Assembly (NCBI GenBank): GCA_964367585.1
Contig: CAYIYH010000012.1
Location: 1-49,403 of the forward strand
Reading direction: 5' to 3'
DNA length: 49,403 nt
Origin: CAYJGJ01 sp964367585
GTDB taxonomy: Bacteria; Bacillota; Clostridia; Peptostreptococcales; Anaerovoracaceae
Both the position numbers and the translations under genes were made by a program. Numbering within the stretch: the stretch's first letter is position 1; every line of letters begins with the position of its first letter. Below the pieces are notes generated by a model. It was not told where the DNA came from and did not search any database. It saw nothing but the letters and a program-made list of their open reading frames with translations. This document shows, piece after piece, positions 1-8,344 of this stretch.

Positions 1-140
1 ACCGTCTTCGAACCATAAGGAGTTCTAGCCGTGTCTCCAAAAAAAACAATTCTCTCCTCGGGAAGTTCTTTCATAAGATATCGCACAGTAGTAAGCCCAC
101 CTACTCCTGAATCAAACACGCCTATAGGTCTATTGTCCAT
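1..140 (-). CDS. murI: Glutamate racemase, N-terminal part (cut by window edge)
   Basis: Only the first 46 or so codons are inside the window; the gene runs off the left edge. The reverse-strand translation starts MDNRPIGVFDSGVGGL and continues with a FGDTARTPYGSK segment. These are the two signature blocks of glutamate racemase, including the conserved Asp-Ser of the first catalytic half. The family interconverts L- and D-glutamate in the cytoplasm to supply D-Glu for peptidoglycan. The ATG at 138-140 is preceded by AAAGGAC at a good distance, which supports the start. The catalytic cysteines cannot be checked because they lie mostly or wholly outside. The gene follows the surface-protein gene on the same strand with about 90 bases between them; I see no terminator there. 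Confidence 0.93.
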   Translation of the reverse strand, partial: MDNRPIGVFDSGVGGLTTVRYLMKELPEERIVFFGDTARTPYGSKT

Positions 141-232
141 CAAAAAGTCCTTTCAAATCTTGCATCTTGCATAGCAATATGTCATTAAAATAATTAATAA
201 GTTTTTACTGGCATGCATCTTAATTTAGTTTA

Positions 233-3200
233 CTAGTATATTGATTCACTTCTTTTTTCTTTTCGTCTACGGATAACTATTATGGCACCAATGAGGATAA
301 GGAAAAGAATAATTCCCAAAAGTATTAGAATCCAATCATTCGGAAGAGTTCCTTCATCACTTATAGTTGCACCCTCACTTGTGGTTGTATCATCATTTAA
401 ATTAGTATTAATTCCATTTTCGTTTCCCGCTGCGGGAATTGCTGGAGTTGCATCTTGCAATTCAGGTATTGCAAACCCTACTCCGCTATTATTCTGGTTA
501 CTATTTGTTCCTTGGCCTGAACCACTATTATCATTATCGCCATCCGGTGAGGAAGTTTCATAAAGTGAACTATCCGACCACGATGCATAAATTGTTGTAT
601 TTTCATCAAATGTTGTACTCTCTGTAACTAGTGTCTTCGGATCTGTTTCCTCGAGATAAAATCCTTCGAACATATATCCGGAAGAGTCACCCGTTTTCAC
701 ATAGGGGTATTCAGGAAGTCCAAATATCTGGCCACCTTTGTTCATCTCCACATGCTGTGGAGTCTCCATAACTGCTTCTACGTCCGGATTATTCAAGTCG
801 AAGCTGATTCTTATATAATCAGTAGCATTGTTTTTTTCCGTCCACTGTGCTTTTAATGTCGTGTCTTCTGTAAATATAGTATTTGCCTTAACAAGATTAT
901 TATCCTCGTCATGCCATCCTTCAAAGCTATATGTAGTATTTAGCGATTCGAATGAGATTGGAAGTGGTAAATTCGTTAGTGCCGTTCCATAAACTGTTTG
1001 GGATTCAATTCCCTCTGAATAATACTGTTCCGCTTCCTCGTGATTAAGGTCAAAAGTTATCACTGCACCTTCAGCCGTTGCGGTGCTTTTAGCTAAGATA
1101 TCCATGCGAAGAGTTGTATCTGTTGTAAAAACATGGTCGCGAGTTAATAATTCCCAGTTAGGAGTACTGGCATCTTTATAAAGCCAACCAGCATGCTCTA
1201 CGACAGAGTTTTCTGTCGTTTTATCCATATAAAGCGGCAATTCTACATCTTTACTGTTCGGTATAACTTTTATATCTTGTTGCCTCAAAATTTCAGGAAA
1301 AGCATCGCTATTGTTCGTATCGAAATCTATTGTTACTAATTCCACAAAGTTCGCATTAATTGTAATATTAGAGTAATCGGAACGCGAACGAAGTTTATTG
1401 TATTCAATTTTGCCATCCTCGGTGCCACCATCGTATGTATCGGCAGAAACACCATCAATATACCAATCGTTGAATCCTGTAGTTTCCGGATTATTATTTT
1501 TAGGTGGATTTGGCAAAACAATATCCTCACCCTTTGCATAAGTAACAGTCTCGATTTCTTTACCATCGTACATATAAGTTACTTTTACATCTTTTTCTAC
1601 TAAATCAAAAATTGGGATTAGCTTTATTGTTCCAGCAGTTGTGAATTCGGTAGCTTCGTCAAATTGTTTAGTATTTCCCCCTTCTATATATTCATAATGA
1701 GAGAAAATGTAGTGTTCGTTATCCTTACCGACGAAAGAATATGGCATATCTTCTGGATTTGGGGGTATTGATGATAGAAACATGTCATAAATAGACAGCT
1801 GTGTCGTCGAACCATCTTCGCTCTCAACATCTATCATCGTACTCATTTGTGTATTCAATTCTACTTCTAATGTGCGGTCTTTTACGCTTTTTTTCCAATC
1901 ATCAGGGATATTGGTATCTGTAATGTCGGCAATTTCAATAGTGACTTTTTCTGCAGGTGGAGTAACAGGAATAACCTGGAATGTAGGGTATGCTTTCCAT
2001 CTTGCAAAAAGTTCTATGGAATCATAAAAGCGAGAACCTTTGGTAAAAAAAGTGCTTGGTTGGTATAGATTCCCATCTGCATCTTCCCAGCCTAAGAACT
2101 GGTGTCGTTCTCTTGTTGGTGTTGGCAATTCATCGTAATGCACATCCGTTCTACTGTTTATTACATGAGGAGAAGTAAGGTCATTAGGTAGTTTCCCCCC
2201 ATTGGCATTTAATGTTACTTTTACCCCCGATTCAGTACGATCTTCAACCTGCCATGTTGGATAGATGTTTAAATTCTTATCATCAGTAGAAAAAGGTCTT
2301 ATCGGTACAGTCGCCAGTATTCCTATATTACTGTAGGCATAACTATGATTTCTCCATCCTGTAAATGTATAGGTTTTATCATCATATACTCTTTTTTCAG
2401 TTGTAAAACTAGGTGGTAGGTCTTCTGAATATAATTCAAAGGTTTTATTGCTTCCATTACTAAAATCATCATTGCTTGAATCAAGTTCGTGAAGTTCTAT
2501 ACTATCAGGTAAATCATTTATGCGATACATTGCTTCTACAGCTTCTTTAGTTGGACTGTTGGCGGTTTCTGTCCAACTTATTGGTATTTCAGGAGCTTTT
2601 TCATAAACTGCATAAACTTCTATGTGTTTTTTTAAATTAGTTACTAAAGGATATTGAGGATGTACCAGTATAGCTTTTGACAAATCGGGAGATAAGCTCG
2701 ATAATCCCACTTGCTGTTCATGGTTATTGAACGTATACCAGCCTTTGAAAATATAGCCATCTCTTTTGGGTGGATCTTTTAATTGTTCCTCTGTTAATAA
2801 GTAATCGTCACCTGTTTTTACGGTTTCTGTTTTATGATTTGAATTGCCTTGGTGGTATTTTACATCATCACTTCCTGTAATATAATTTAGATTTATATTA
2901 TAGTCATATACCATATTAATGAATGTTTTTCCGACATAGGAAGCATTATTTAATTCCTCCATTGTTACAATTTTTTCTTTAGTTCCATCATTATCTGTAT
3001 CTACAGCAAAATGTGAAAAATTAGGACCCAATCCAGTGTAAAAATATCTATCAAGGGTATGTGGTAATTTTGCAGGCGTATTTGCATCATATTGAATGGT
3101 ATAAAGTGCTTTTTCATTTTTGTAGTTAATTTCATAAATGTACCCATCTAGATACTTCATAGTTGTAATAAAAGGCTTATAAAACTGAATTCGGTGTACA

Positions 3201-3835
3201 TCAACATAGTTAATAATGAAGTTTTTGTAAGCGGCACCTAGCACATTTCCGACAGAATAAACTCCTGTTCCGAAGTTTGTTGCATAGACATCGAAGCCAA
3301 GAAGATAGCCTGAATCATAATATGTGTACCAGCCCTTGTTGTAGGCTTTTAGACCATTGTGATAATTAGATGGTTTGAGATTATATTTGACAATTACATC
3401 TCCAGGTATTTCAGAATACTGTCTGTAATGAAGATTGACCCCGGCTATTTTCCCAAACACACGCGTCAAGATGGTGTACACCTCCGTACTACCATTGTGA
3501 AAAGCTAAAGAATCATCATTGACGAAATTATAATCTCTGTCGATATTTATCTCTGTAAATGGTGCATTTTTCCAAGACGGATGGTATGACATCATATCAA
3601 ATATTAGTTTGTCATTTTTTTCGAGAGTGAAGATCGTATGAGAGCTATCACGTTTGCCAGCGTACCCTCCCCAATTCCCAGTTTCTCCTAAAGGAGATGG
3701 AGCACCTAAAACAAGATCCTCATTAGTATCAGCGTTTACTGCACTTGCATTTTGTGGGGAAATAATACTTGAAAAAATCATACATATAACAAGTAATAGT
3801 ATCATTACTGAACGAAAACAATTTTGTTTTTTCAT
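233..3835 (-). CDS. Large cell-surface protein with InlB-type B-repeats and C-terminal membrane anchor
   Basis: A 1200-residue exported protein. Residues 1-33 form a signal peptide (basic start, hydrophobic core, NASA before the likely cleavage). Residues 60-350 are a region I do not recognise. From about 360 to 1110 there are several B-repeat units of the Listeria-Bacteroides (InlB/Flg_new) type: each has a FxGW-like element (FKGWYTF, FTGWRNH, FLGWEDA, FNDWYID, FEGWHDE, FEGFYLE) followed some tens of residues later by a strand ending in W (IYPTW, LFARW, LKAQW, IYASW). A Ser/Asn/Gly-rich spacer precedes a hydrophobic segment at about 1168-1188 and an RRRKEK tail. This is the layout of a wall- or membrane-anchored protein. 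An LPNDW sequence abuts the membrane segment but is not a canonical LPXTG sortase signal. B-repeats usually act as stalks or adhesion modules; the ligand is unknown. The start is supported by a strong promoter upstream. Confidence 0.85.
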   Translation of the reverse strand: MKKQNCFRSVMILLLVICMIFSSIISPQNASAVNADTNEDLVLGAPSPLGETGNWGGYAGKRDSSHTIFTLEKNDKLIFDMMSYHPSWKNAPFTEINIDRDYNFVNDDSLAFHNGSTEVYTILTRVFGKIAGVNLHYRQYSEIPGDVIVKYNLKPSNYHNGLKAYNKGWYTYYDSGYLLGFDVYATNFGTGVYSVGNVLGAAYKNFIINYVDVHRIQFYKPFITTMKYLDGYIYEINYKNEKALYTIQYDANTPAKLPHTLDRYFYTGLGPNFSHFAVDTDNDGTKEKIVTMEELNNASYVGKTFINMVYDYNINLNYITGSDDVKYHQGNSNHKTETVKTGDDYLLTEEQLKDPPKRDGYIFKGWYTFNNHEQQVGLSSLSPDLSKAILVHPQYPLVTNLKKHIEVYAVYEKAPEIPISWTETANSPTKEAVEAMYRINDLPDSIELHELDSSNDDFSNGSNKTFELYSEDLPPSFTTEKRVYDDKTYTFTGWRNHSYAYSNIGILATVPIRPFSTDDKNLNIYPTWQVEDRTESGVKVTLNANGGKLPNDLTSPHVINSRTDVHYDELPTPTRERHQFLGWEDADGNLYQPSTFFTKGSRFYDSIELFARWKAYPTFQVIPVTPPAEKVTIEIADITDTNIPDDWKKSVKDRTLEVELNTQMSTMIDVESEDGSTTQLSIYDMFLSSIPPNPEDMPYSFVGKDNEHYIFSHYEYIEGGNTKQFDEATEFTTAGTIKLIPIFDLVEKDVKVTYMYDGKEIETVTYAKGEDIVLPNPPKNNNPETTGFNDWYIDGVSADTYDGGTEDGKIEYNKLRSRSDYSNITINANFVELVTIDFDTNNSDAFPEILRQQDIKVIPNSKDVELPLYMDKTTENSVVEHAGWLYKDASTPNWELLTRDHVFTTDTTLRMDILAKSTATAEGAVITFDLNHEEAEQYYSEGIESQTVYGTALTNLPLPISFESLNTTYSFEGWHDEDNNLVKANTIFTEDTTLKAQWTEKNNATDYIRISFDLNNPDVEAVMETPQHVEMNKGGQIFGLPEYPYVKTGDSSGYMFEGFYLEETDPKTLVTESTTFDENTTIYASWSDSSLYETSSPDGDNDNSGSGQGTNSNQNNSGVGFAIPELQDATPAIPAAGNENGINTNLNDDTTTSEGATISDEGTLPNDWILILLGIILFLILIGAIIVIRRRKEKRSESIY

Positions 3836-3925
3836 AAAAAAACCCCCATAGTCTTTATCAATAGCTATTCATATTTATTTAATTCGATGATAATTATATT
3901 TATCATTTTTACATATTTATAAATT

Positions 3926-3954
3926 ATTATACCATTTCTAATCTGTTGGGTCAA
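3926..3954 (-). promoter_or_regulatory. Sigma-A-type promoter for the surface-protein gene
   Basis: On the reverse strand, TTGACC (3954-3949) and TATAAT (3931-3926) are separated by 17 bases. This is five of six and six of six matches to consensus. The start codon lies about 90 bases downstream, so the transcript has a leader of about 85 bases. Confidence 0.8.
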
Positions 3955-3963
3955 ACAGATTAG
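3938..3963. promoter_or_regulatory. 26-base perfect palindrome over the -35 box (operator candidate)
   Basis: CTAATCTGTT (3938-3947) and its exact complement AACAGATTAG (3954-3963) flank a six-base centre. The palindrome covers the spacer and the -35 hexamer of the surface-protein promoter. The geometry fits a dimeric repressor that blocks RNA polymerase. There is no T-run, so it is not a terminator. No regulator gene is adjacent to identify the factor. Confidence 0.6.
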
Positions 3964-4012
3964 CGGTAATTAATGTTGAACTTCACCGAAACAGTTACAA
4001 ATACTAAAGTTA

Positions 4013-4041
4013 TTGATTGCACTGTTGTTATATGGTATAAT
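4013..4041 (+). promoter_or_regulatory. Promoter for the nitroreductase gene and possibly radA onward
   Basis: TTGATT (4013-4018), 17 bases, TATAAT (4036-4041). Transcription would start near 4048 and leave a leader of about 80 bases before the ATG at 4131. That leader holds AAAGGA at 4071-4076, too far upstream to serve the ATG, and a small inverted repeat at 4082-4099. Confidence 0.7.
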
Positions 4042-4081
4042 GTCGTCATTATTCGACGAGAAATAGCGAGAAAGGAAAAAT

Positions 4082-4099
4082 ATATTGAATACTCAATAT
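4082..4099 (+). repeat. Small inverted repeat in the nitroreductase leader
   Basis: ATATTGA and TCAATAT flank a four-base loop. It lies between an AAAGGA element (4071-4076) and the start codon. It could be a weak hairpin or an operator half-site pair; the high AT content makes chance occurrence plausible. Confidence 0.35.
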
Positions 4100-4130
4100 T
4101 TATGAGTAATAACAATATATAGAAGAAAAC

Positions 4131-4787
4131 ATGAATTTAAATGAAATTATAACTAAGAGGCAAAGCATTAGAAAATACAAAGAAGATGTAGTTCCAAAAG
4201 AAGCAATTGTTGAAATGCTTGAAGCCGCTAGTGCAGCACCTTCCGGGAAAAATATGCAAAACTGGCACTACGTAGTTATAAATAAAAAAGAAGCAATTAA
4301 TAAGATTAAAGAATGCGTTTATAACAAAAACGAGGAAATTTCAAAAAAGATGGAGGCTATTGACCAAGAAAAAGCTGATAGATTTAGAAAATTCGCAAAA
4401 AACTTTACGCTGTTTTTTGCGAATGCTCCAACAATTGTACTTGTTTTTACCGAAACTTACTATCCTAGCGGGTATAATGAAATGGCACTTTATGGAGAAT
4501 CAGAAAGTAAATTGAATAAACTCATAGCATTAAGCCCGGGAATGCAAAGTTTAGGAGCCTCAATTGAGCATTTTATATTAAAAGCGACAGAACTTGGATA
4601 CGGTACTTGTTGGCTCACAAGTGCCAACTATGCGGCAGATGAAATTGAAGCATATTTAAAAGATTCCAATATCTTTGAAAAAGAAAATTACTACATGGCA
4701 GCATTATTGTCAATAGGTGTTCCAGAGGGTGATCCCAAAAGCCCAAGTAGAAGAAGCCCTGAAGAAAATTATACTTGGGTGGAGTAG
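4131..4787 (+). CDS. Nitroreductase-family flavoprotein
   Basis: 218 residues, a usual length for the family. The N-terminal RQSIRKY block (10-16) and AAPSGKNMQNWHYVV (about 36-50) are the FMN-contacting segments of NfsB/NOX-like nitroreductases. A glycine-rich GYGTCWL block follows at about 155-165, and a C-terminal SIGVPEGDPKSPSRR loop matches the usual GxPxxxPxxxxR ending. These cytoplasmic FMN enzymes use NAD(P)H to reduce nitroaromatics, quinones or flavins; the natural substrate cannot be told from sequence. A weak AGAAGA precedes the ATG. radA follows after about 107 bases on the same strand. Confidence 0.9.
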   Translation: MNLNEIITKRQSIRKYKEDVVPKEAIVEMLEAASAAPSGKNMQNWHYVVINKKEAINKIKECVYNKNEEISKKMEAIDQEKADRFRKFAKNFTLFFANAPTIVLVFTETYYPSGYNEMALYGESESKLNKLIALSPGMQSLGASIEHFILKATELGYGTCWLTSANYAADEIEAYLKDSNIFEKENYYMAALLSIGVPEGDPKSPSRRSPEENYTWVE

Positions 4788-4796
4788 TGTTATTGC

Positions 4797-4816
4797 CGCA
4801 AGATGATTTTCTTGCG
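4797..4816 (+). repeat. Short hairpin after the nitroreductase gene
   Basis: CGCAAG (4797-4802) and CTTGCG (4811-4816) form a six-base-pair stem ten bases after the stop codon. No T-run follows, so it is a poor intrinsic terminator. It may act as a 3' stabilising hairpin or simply be chance. Confidence 0.35.
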
Positions 4817-4894
4817 TTACAGTAAATGTTGAAACTCGATTATTTCGCAAGACAGACTTATTAGTACATAAAACTATATTAAAATGGAGAAACT

Positions 4895-6397
4895 GTGACA
4901 AGAAATAAGATTGCATATGTGTGCACAGAATGTGGATATGACAGCCCTAAGTGGCAAGGACAATGTATTTGTGGCGAATGGAATACGATGGTGGAGCACA
5001 AAGTGTCCACAAAAAAGGAACGGGCTATGATTCCATCCTCTTCGCACTCGAATGGAATTATTTCATCGCCAATCAAACTTAATGAAGTCGGAGAAAATAA
5101 TCATGACAGGCTAGACACAGGCATCGGCGAACTAAATAGAGTATTGGGTGGTGGCATTGTAAAAGGATCATTAATTCTAATTTCAGGCGAACCTGGTATT
5201 GGAAAATCGACGATTATCATGCAAGCTGCGCATAACCTGTCAAAAAACGAAGGCAACGTTGTATATGTTTCGGGTGAAGAATCCGCGGAACAAATCAAAA
5301 TGCGTGCAAATCGCATATGCGGAGAATTGAGTGAAAAACTCTATGTATATAGCGAAACGAATCTTGACAATATAATTAAGGAATGCGACGCACTATCTCC
5401 TACCCTTCTTATAATAGACTCAATCCAAACTTTATATAGCGATATGGTTGATTCCGTAGCAGGTAGCATTGCACAAGTCCGCACGTGTGGAAATCTTTTG
5501 ATGAAATATGCAAAAACGTCCGGTGTTCCAATACTGATTGTTGCACATGTCACAAAAACTGGGGATTTGGCAGGACCAAAAGTAGTGGAGCATTTGGTTG
5601 ACTGCGTCCTCAACTTTACCGGCGAACGAGACAAAGAAGTTAGGATAATACGCGTCTTTAAGAATCGATTTGGAACTACAAGCGAAATTGGCGCATTCAC
5701 AATGCAAGAAGAAGGATTGGTGGAAATTCCAGATATATCGGCCACTTTCCTTGAAGAATCGAATGAAAAAAATGAAGGATCGGTACATGCTGCAATATAT
5801 GAAGGCAGTAGACCCGTAATGTTTGAAATACAAGCGCTAACAACAGCTGCAAATGTGGGATTTGCTCGAAGGACGCCTATAGGGATAGACAGCCAAAGGT
5901 TAAATATGATTCTTGCCGTACTCGAGAAGAAGGCAGGCGTTAATTTGGTCAATCAAGATGTTTATATTAATGTTGTTGGTGGAGTAAAACCAGAAGGCAC
6001 TTCAACTGATTTAGGTGTAGCCCTTTCAATATTTTCTTCCCACAAACGAATTGTTCCATCAAAAAGAACTCTAACAGTGGGAGAAATTGGGCTGACTGGT
6101 GATATTCGAGGAGTAGGCAACACTGACAAAATAATAAAAGAAGCAATTAGAATGGGATTTGAAAAAATAATTTTACCTGTCAAGAATTTAATACCGCTAA
6201 ATAAAAACCGAAAAAATACATCTAACAAATTAACTGCCGTAAATGATTTTGCATTCATTAGTGATAATGCTCTAATTGAGCAAATCACCGAAGACAAGCT
6301 TACTACACTACTAGTAAAGGACGATAATGGAAACATTAAATGCGAAATATGTGGAGCAAAAAGCATCAATGATGCAATTCAAATATTTTCCAGATAG
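4895..6397 (+). CDS. radA: DNA repair ATPase RadA/Sms
   Basis: 500 residues; RadA proteins are usually about 450-460, so this one is longer at its C-terminus. The order is a zinc finger (C10, C13, C24, C26), the ATPase core with Walker A GEPGIGKST (98-106), the RadA-specific KNRFG motif (256-260), and the Lon-protease-like C-terminal domain. RadA is a cytoplasmic hexameric helicase-like ATPase that processes recombination intermediates and aids branch migration. The second half of the zinc finger is CxC instead of the usual CxxC, and the extra C-terminal segment carries a CxxC (about 483-486) that I do not recall in typical RadA. The start is GTG, supported by GGAG six to seven bases upstream. 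pepF and nadK follow on the same strand. Confidence 0.95.
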   Translation: MTRNKIAYVCTECGYDSPKWQGQCICGEWNTMVEHKVSTKKERAMIPSSSHSNGIISSPIKLNEVGENNHDRLDTGIGELNRVLGGGIVKGSLILISGEPGIGKSTIIMQAAHNLSKNEGNVVYVSGEESAEQIKMRANRICGELSEKLYVYSETNLDNIIKECDALSPTLLIIDSIQTLYSDMVDSVAGSIAQVRTCGNLLMKYAKTSGVPILIVAHVTKTGDLAGPKVVEHLVDCVLNFTGERDKEVRIIRVFKNRFGTTSEIGAFTMQEEGLVEIPDISATFLEESNEKNEGSVHAAIYEGSRPVMFEIQALTTAANVGFARRTPIGIDSQRLNMILAVLEKKAGVNLVNQDVYINVVGGVKPEGTSTDLGVALSIFSSHKRIVPSKRTLTVGEIGLTGDIRGVGNTDKIIKEAIRMGFEKIILPVKNLIPLNKNRKNTSNKLTAVNDFAFISDNALIEQITEDKLTTLLVKDDNGNIKCEICGAKSINDAIQIFSR

Positions 6398-6427
6398 TAT
6401 AAATATTTCAAAAATAGAAAGAATACG

Positions 6428-6473
6428 AAAGGAGATCGTGCATGGAATAAATGCACCAAAATACACTAAATGA
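6428..6473 (+). promoter_or_regulatory. Displaced ribosome binding site with mini-ORFs before pepF
   Basis: AAAGGAG at 6428-6434 lies 35 bases before the pepF ATG, which has no ribosome binding site of its own. The binding site faces ATG-GAA-TAA at 6442 (spacing 7), a two-codon ORF. A GTG at 6438 opens an 11-codon ORF whose TGA (6471-6473) overlaps the pepF ATG as ATGA. A stop codon (TAA 6467-6469) sits directly before the ATG in the pepF frame, so pepF cannot start further upstream. Translation by reinitiation or coupling is the natural reading. Confidence 0.5.
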
Positions 6474-8266
6474 GCAAGGATATAAAAAGTAGAGATAATA
6501 TAGAGCAAAAATATAAGTGGGATATAGAGTCAATGTATCCCAATGAGAAACTGTGGAAAGATGATCTCGACGAGTCACAACAATTGTGTGAGCGATTTGT
6601 AAAACTTCAAGGGCGAGTGTTAGAAAACAGTGATACTTTTTTTGAAGCACTTTCTACCAAAGATAAAATATGGCAAAAGGCAGAAAAAGCTTTCGTCTAT
6701 GCACGTATGCGCAAAGATGAGGATAACAAAAATACGAAGTATCAACAAATGAATGGTGATTGTGCAAGCGTACTCTCCAAAATTTCTGCTCAAATGTCAT
6801 TCTTTTTGCCAGAAGTTATGGCTGCGGACGAAAACATAATTAATGAATACATAAGTTCTAATCCCAAATTAAAAGCATATGAATTTGCTGTAAAAAGCAT
6901 TTTAAAAGAAAAGGCACATATACTTACCGAACAAGAAGAAAATCTACTTGCACAAATGAGCGAAGTAACTTCAGCTACAAACGATATTTTTACAATATTA
7001 AACAACGCGGACATGAATTTTGGAACAGTAATAGACGAAAATGGTGATGAAATTACTTTAACACATGGGAACTATATTAACTTCATGGAAAGCAAAAATG
7101 CGGATGTGCGAAAAAATGCATATGAAAATATGTATAATGCATATAAATCACTAATAAATACCTTGGCAACTACATATAATTATAATACCAAAACCGATGT
7201 CGTAACTTCTCGCATAAGAAAGTACGATAGTTGCCTAAGTGCATCCCTCAGCTCTGAAAATATTGACACTCAAGTATATCACAATCTTCTAAAGACGGTA
7301 AACGAATACCTACCTGCATTGCACAAATACACATCTATAAGAAAGAAAGTCCTAGGAGTAAATGAATTAAAGATGCACGACATGTATGTTCCTTTGGTAA
7401 ACGTCCCAAAGGAAACATATTCTTACGAGAACAGCGTTGAATTAATGATGAAGGGGCTTGCCCCATTAGGAGATGAATATCTACAAATCGTCTCAGAAGC
7501 GATAAGTGCTAGGTGGATTGATGTTTGCGAAACAGAGGGAAAAACAAGCGGAGCATACAGTTTCGGCTCATATGACAGCCTCCCTTTTATTCTACTAAAT
7601 CATGCAGGTTCTTTAAAAGACGCATTTACGTTGGTACATGAAATGGGACATTCAATGCATTCTTATTACACTCGATCTTCCCAGCCTTATACTTACGGTG
7701 GACATTCTATTTTTACGGCCGAAGTAGCTTCCACTGTAAACGAATGCTTACTAATGCAACACTTGTTAGAATCAGAAACAGATAACGAAATGAAAAAATA
7801 TATACTAAATATGCATATAGATTCTTTTAGGTCAACATTATTTAGACAAGCAATGTTTGCGGAATTCGAGCTTATGACTCATGAAAAAGCGGAGGCGGGC
7901 GAAACGTTAACTGCGGAATTTTTGTCTACGGAATATGGAAAGCTGAATAAGAAATATTTTGGAGAGTCATTGACAGACGATGATCTTATACAATATGAAT
8001 GGGCGAGAATACCTCATTTTTACCGAGCATTCTATGTATACCAATATTCCACAGGTTATAGCGCAGCGAATGCAATAACTACTAAAATTCTAAACGAGGG
8101 AGAAGGTGCAGTAAAAGCATACAAAGATTTCCTAAAAACAGGAAATAGCGACTACCCTGTTAATTTATTGCGTATAGCAGGTGTAGACATGAGTAAACCA
8201 CAACCTGTTGAATTAGCGATGAAGAAATTCAAAGGACTCGTAGATGAATTTGAAAAGCTAGTGTAA
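6470..8266 (+). CDS. pepF: Oligoendopeptidase F (M3 family zinc metallopeptidase)
   Basis: 598 residues, the usual length of PepF. The zinc site is HEMGH (390-394), with the third ligand probably Glu418 in the FTAEVAS block. The N-terminal YKWDIESMYPN segment is the typical PepF beginning. PepF cleaves short peptides (roughly 7-17 residues) in the cytoplasm, either recycling peptides or trimming imported ones. The start is fixed at this ATG by the in-frame stop immediately upstream and by the family N-terminus. The lack of a nearby ribosome binding site is described in the leader entry. It sits between radA and nadK, with 72 and 78 bases of spacing, and may share their transcript. Confidence 0.95.
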   Translation: MSKDIKSRDNIEQKYKWDIESMYPNEKLWKDDLDESQQLCERFVKLQGRVLENSDTFFEALSTKDKIWQKAEKAFVYARMRKDEDNKNTKYQQMNGDCASVLSKISAQMSFFLPEVMAADENIINEYISSNPKLKAYEFAVKSILKEKAHILTEQEENLLAQMSEVTSATNDIFTILNNADMNFGTVIDENGDEITLTHGNYINFMESKNADVRKNAYENMYNAYKSLINTLATTYNYNTKTDVVTSRIRKYDSCLSASLSSENIDTQVYHNLLKTVNEYLPALHKYTSIRKKVLGVNELKMHDMYVPLVNVPKETYSYENSVELMMKGLAPLGDEYLQIVSEAISARWIDVCETEGKTSGAYSFGSYDSLPFILLNHAGSLKDAFTLVHEMGHSMHSYYTRSSQPYTYGGHSIFTAEVASTVNECLLMQHLLESETDNEMKKYILNMHIDSFRSTLFRQAMFAEFELMTHEKAEAGETLTAEFLSTEYGKLNKKYFGESLTDDDLIQYEWARIPHFYRAFYVYQYSTGYSAANAITTKILNEGEGAVKAYKDFLKTGNSDYPVNLLRIAGVDMSKPQPVELAMKKFKGLVDEFEKLV

Positions 8267-8344
8267 ATATATTACATAATGCTGTATTGTAATTATAAAA
8301 ATTAATAGTAGATGCAATTTAGTTCGCTTAAAATGGAAGAAACA

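Noticed and set aside
4797..4816. The hairpin after the nitroreductase gene as a terminator
   Set aside because: The stem is only six pairs and no T-run follows, so it is listed as a repeat only.
5341..5952. Reverse-strand frames inside radA
   Set aside because: They mirror the RadA coding sequence; RadA motifs in the forward frame are unambiguous.
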